Assembly (NCBI GenBank): GCA_017648225.1 | Contig: JAGCJE010000134.1 | Span: forward strand, 1 to 7,193 | Direction: 5' to 3' | DNA length: 7,193 nt | From: Kiritimatiellia bacterium | GTDB taxonomy: Bacteria; Verrucomicrobiota; Kiritimatiellia; RFP12; UBA1067 | Part shown: positions 5,184 to 7,193 of the stretch, piece by piece | Layout of the letters: each line of letters begins with the position of its first letter | Position numbering within the stretch: position 1 is the stretch's first letter | The notes under the pieces: generated by a model | What the model saw: only the letters and a program-made list of their open reading frames with translations | What the model was told of the DNA's origin: nothing | Databases searched by the model: none | Program-made: the position numbers and the translations under genes

Positions 5184-7124
5184 ATGAAAATTTCCAACGA
5201 ACAACTGAAACTTTCCGCAGACACGATTCGCTGTCTTTGTTCCGACATGATCGACAAGGCCAACTCCGGTCACCCTGGAGCTCCCCTCGGCATGGCCGAT
5301 CTTGCGGTTTCTCTCTGGCTTAAATTCCTGAATACCGCGCCGAATGATGTAAAATGGCCCGGCCGCGACCGCCTTGTATTCTCCGGTGGTCACGCGAGCG
5401 CTCTCGTTTATTCGCTTTTCCACCTTGCCGGCGTTTCGGGCCTCACGATGGACGAACTTAAAGACTTCCGTCAGTTCGGCGCGCGCTGCGCGGGTCACCC
5501 CGAGCGCGGTCTCCTCGGCGGAGTCGAAGTGACGACCGGTCCTCTCGGCCAGGGTATCGCCATGGGCGCGGGCCTGCAGCTCGCCGCGAAGAAGGCCGGC
5601 ACCGGCAGCAAGACGTGGGTCTTCTGTGGCGACGGCGACATGCAGGAGGGCATCTCTCACGAGGCCTGCAGCTGGGCCGGTGCGATGAAGCTCGACGGTC
5701 TTATTCTCGTTTACGATTCCAACGGCATTTCGATCGAAGGGTCGACGTCGCTCACGATGAACGACGATACGAAGAAGCGCTTCGAGAGCTACGGCTGGAA
5801 GGTCTTCACCTGCGACGGCCACGATTTCGACGCGATCGACCGCGTTTATCGACGCGCGTTGAAAGTAACCGACGCGCCAGTCTTGATTGTTGCTACAACT
5901 CACATTGGTTTTGGTGCTCCTACGAAGCACGACTCCGCCGACAGCCACGGAGCTCCCCTCGGCGCCGAAGAGACTAAGGGCCTTAAGACGGCTCTTGGAT
6001 TCGATCCCGAGAAGAGCTTCTACGTCCCCGAAGAGGTTTATGCGCTCTTTGCCGCGCGCACAAAGGCTATGAACAGCCTCGCAAAGCGTTGGCGAAAGCG
6101 TAATCCCGAGATTAAGTGCGAGACGCGTGAGCCTGACTATATGAAACTTGTCGGCGCTCTTCCCAAGTACGAAGCCGGCAAGTCCGTTGCGACGCGCAGC
6201 GCATGCGGCGACGTATTGAACGCCGTTTCCAATATCGTGCCCGAGCTTATCGGCGGCTCCGCCGACCTCGGTCCCAGCAACAAGACATACCTGAAGGGCT
6301 TTGTCGATATCGGCCCTGGCGCGTTCGAAGGCCGCAATATCCGCTACGGAATCCGCGAGCTCGCGATGACCGCGATCGCCAACGGCATTACCGCGTTCGG
6401 CGGCTTCAGAGGCTACGGCGCAACGTTCTTCGTCTTCAGTGACTACTGCCGCCCGGCGATCCGTCTCGCTTCCCTCATGAAGCTTCCGTCGATGTTCATT
6501 TTCTCCCACGACAGCTTTTACGTCGGAGAAGACGGCCCAACCCACGAGCCCGTCGAACATCTCGCCGCCTTGCGCATGATCCCCGGGATCGTCTCTTTCC
6601 GTCCCGCCGACGCGACCGAGACTGCGTACGCGCTCGTCGAAATGCTTCTTAACACCAAGGGCCCGACATGCCTTATGACGACGCGTCAGAACGTTCCCGT
6701 TCTTGAGGGCGTCCGCCACGAGGGTGTCGCTAAGGGCGCTTACGTCATTTACGAGAACGGCCCCCAGGGCATAGACACCGTCATGTTCATCGCGACGGGG
6801 TCCGAGGTTGCTATCGCGATCGAGGCGGCTAAGCGTCTCGCCGGCGAGGGTAAGTCCGTCCGCGTCGTTTCGATGCCGTCGATGGAGCTCTTCCTTTCCC
6901 AGAAGTGCGTCTACCGCGAGAGCGTTGTTCCCGAACTGATGAAAAAGCGCGTTATCGTCGAGGCCGGTTCCCGCTTCGGATGGGATCGTTTCCGCATCGA
7001 CCACAAGACGACGCGCTTTGTGACGATGGATCACTTCGGCGCTTCCGCGCCTTACAAGGTCCTCGCCGAGAAGTTCGGCTTCACGGCCGACAATGTCTAC
7101 AATACCGCCAAGACGATTGCCTAA
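5184..7124 (+). CDS. tkt: Transketolase
   Basis: Transketolase moves two-carbon ketol units between sugar phosphates in the non-oxidative pentose phosphate pathway, with thiamine diphosphate and a divalent metal as cofactors. At 646 residues it is close to the usual 660 or so. Domain order is normal. The N-terminal ThDP pyrophosphate domain has KANSGHPGAPLGMADLA (26-42, H30), SGGHAS (68-73, H70), GPLGQG (119-124), the metal/ThDP motif GDGDMQEG (149-156) closing at DSN (178-180), and HGAP (255-258). The middle pyrimidine domain has GGSADLGPSN (357-366), RYGIRELAM (387-395) with the catalytic E392, DGPTHEP (450-456, H454) and RQN (501-503). A C-terminal domain follows. The ATG at 5184 is the only reasonable start, since in-frame codons upstream soon reach a TAA. 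No Shine-Dalgarno sequence precedes it, and the promoter-like TATAAT ends 8 bases upstream. purB follows after 18 bases. Confidence 0.98.
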   Translation: MKISNEQLKLSADTIRCLCSDMIDKANSGHPGAPLGMADLAVSLWLKFLNTAPNDVKWPGRDRLVFSGGHASALVYSLFHLAGVSGLTMDELKDFRQFGARCAGHPERGLLGGVEVTTGPLGQGIAMGAGLQLAAKKAGTGSKTWVFCGDGDMQEGISHEACSWAGAMKLDGLILVYDSNGISIEGSTSLTMNDDTKKRFESYGWKVFTCDGHDFDAIDRVYRRALKVTDAPVLIVATTHIGFGAPTKHDSADSHGAPLGAEETKGLKTALGFDPEKSFYVPEEVYALFAARTKAMNSLAKRWRKRNPEIKCETREPDYMKLVGALPKYEAGKSVATRSACGDVLNAVSNIVPELIGGSADLGPSNKTYLKGFVDIGPGAFEGRNIRYGIRELAMTAIANGITAFGGFRGYGATFFVFSDYCRPAIRLASLMKLPSMFIFSHDSFYVGEDGPTHEPVEHLAALRMIPGIVSFRPADATETAYALVEMLLNTKGPTCLMTTRQNVPVLEGVRHEGVAKGAYVIYENGPQGIDTVMFIATGSEVAIAIEAAKRLAGEGKSVRVVSMPSMELFLSQKCVYRESVVPELMKKRVIVEAGSRFGWDRFRIDHKTTRFVTMDHFGASAPYKVLAEKFGFTADNVYNTAKTIA

Positions 7125-7127
7125 TTC

Positions 7128-7132
7128 AAGGA
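7128..7132 (+). promoter_or_regulatory. Ribosome binding site of purB
   Basis: AAGGA lies 10 bases before the ATG at 7143, inside the 18-base gap after tkt. It supports that start. No terminator hairpin fits in the gap, so tkt and purB are probably co-transcribed. Confidence 0.6.
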
Positions 7133-7142
7133 CGATAAAACG

Positions 7143-7193
7143 ATGAACGACTCTCTTACCGCCATCAGCCCCATCGACGGACGCTACGCTTCG
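7143..7193 (+). CDS. purB: Adenylosuccinate lyase, first 17 codons (3' end outside window)
   Basis: Only the N-terminus is present: MNDSLTAISPIDGRYAS. The stretch LTAISPIDGRY is nearly the same as the start of E. coli-type PurB (LTAVSPVDGRY), a lyase of the fumarase/aspartase superfamily. It acts twice in purine synthesis, splitting SAICAR to AICAR and adenylosuccinate to AMP, with fumarate released each time. The start is supported by an AAGGA and by the usual short distance to the SPIDGRY motif. The catalytic residues lie beyond the window, so the call rests on this N-terminal signature alone. Confidence 0.85.
   Translation, partial: MNDSLTAISPIDGRYAS

Noticed and set aside
5169..7034. A 621-codon open frame on the minus strand covering almost all of tkt
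   Set aside because: It mirrors the codon bias of tkt, since few sense codons there create reverse-strand stops. Its product is Arg/Ala/Val-rich with no recognisable motif, and the + strand gene is a certain transketolase.

Overview
The window is a gene-dense stretch of bacterial chromosome with every gene on the + strand and no gap longer than about 50 bases. In order it holds the 3' end of nfo (endonuclease IV), panC (pantothenate synthetase), deoA/pdp (thymidine or pyrimidine-nucleoside phosphorylase), an unusual 750-residue membrane-anchored protein, tkt (transketolase), and the first 17 codons of purB (adenylosuccinate lyase). I see no tRNA, rRNA, CRISPR array, insertion sequence or phage gene.

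Organism: the DNA is moderately GC-rich by eye, and the housekeeping proteins are ordinary bacterial versions. The best taxonomic hint is the fourth gene. It carries a GspG-type pseudopilin domain on a protein that is not a normal pseudopilin, next to glycoside hydrolase family 2 modules. Proliferation of GspG-like and GH proteins is typical of the Verrucomicrobiota / Lentisphaerota / Kiritimatiellota group, so an uncultured member of that group is my guess. This is inference and not proven by the window.

Layout: bases 1-5137 look like one transcription unit. nfo and panC overlap by 4 bases (ATGA), panC and deoA are 18 bases apart with a strong Shine-Dalgarno sequence, and deoA and the 750-residue gene are 11 bases apart. 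A 46-base gap then contains a perfect extended -10 box (TGCTATAAT) placed so close to the tkt start that the tkt message would have almost no leader. tkt and purB are 18 bases apart and probably form the next unit.

Function: the recognised genes are housekeeping: repair of abasic sites (nfo), pantothenate/CoA synthesis (panC), nucleoside salvage giving (deoxy)ribose 1-phosphate (deoA), the non-oxidative pentose phosphate pathway (tkt) and purine synthesis (purB). They share a loose nucleotide/pentose theme but no single pathway.

The main novelty is the gene at 2885-5137. It appears to be a chimera with a basic cytoplasmic tail, one membrane helix, a GspG pseudopilin globular domain with its calcium-site acidic residues kept, and a GH2 glycosidase whose catalytic barrel is cut down to its first part. 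The flanking beta-sandwich domains are intact. It looks like a cell-envelope carbohydrate-binding or structural pseudoenzyme, not a working glycosidase or a secreted pseudopilin.
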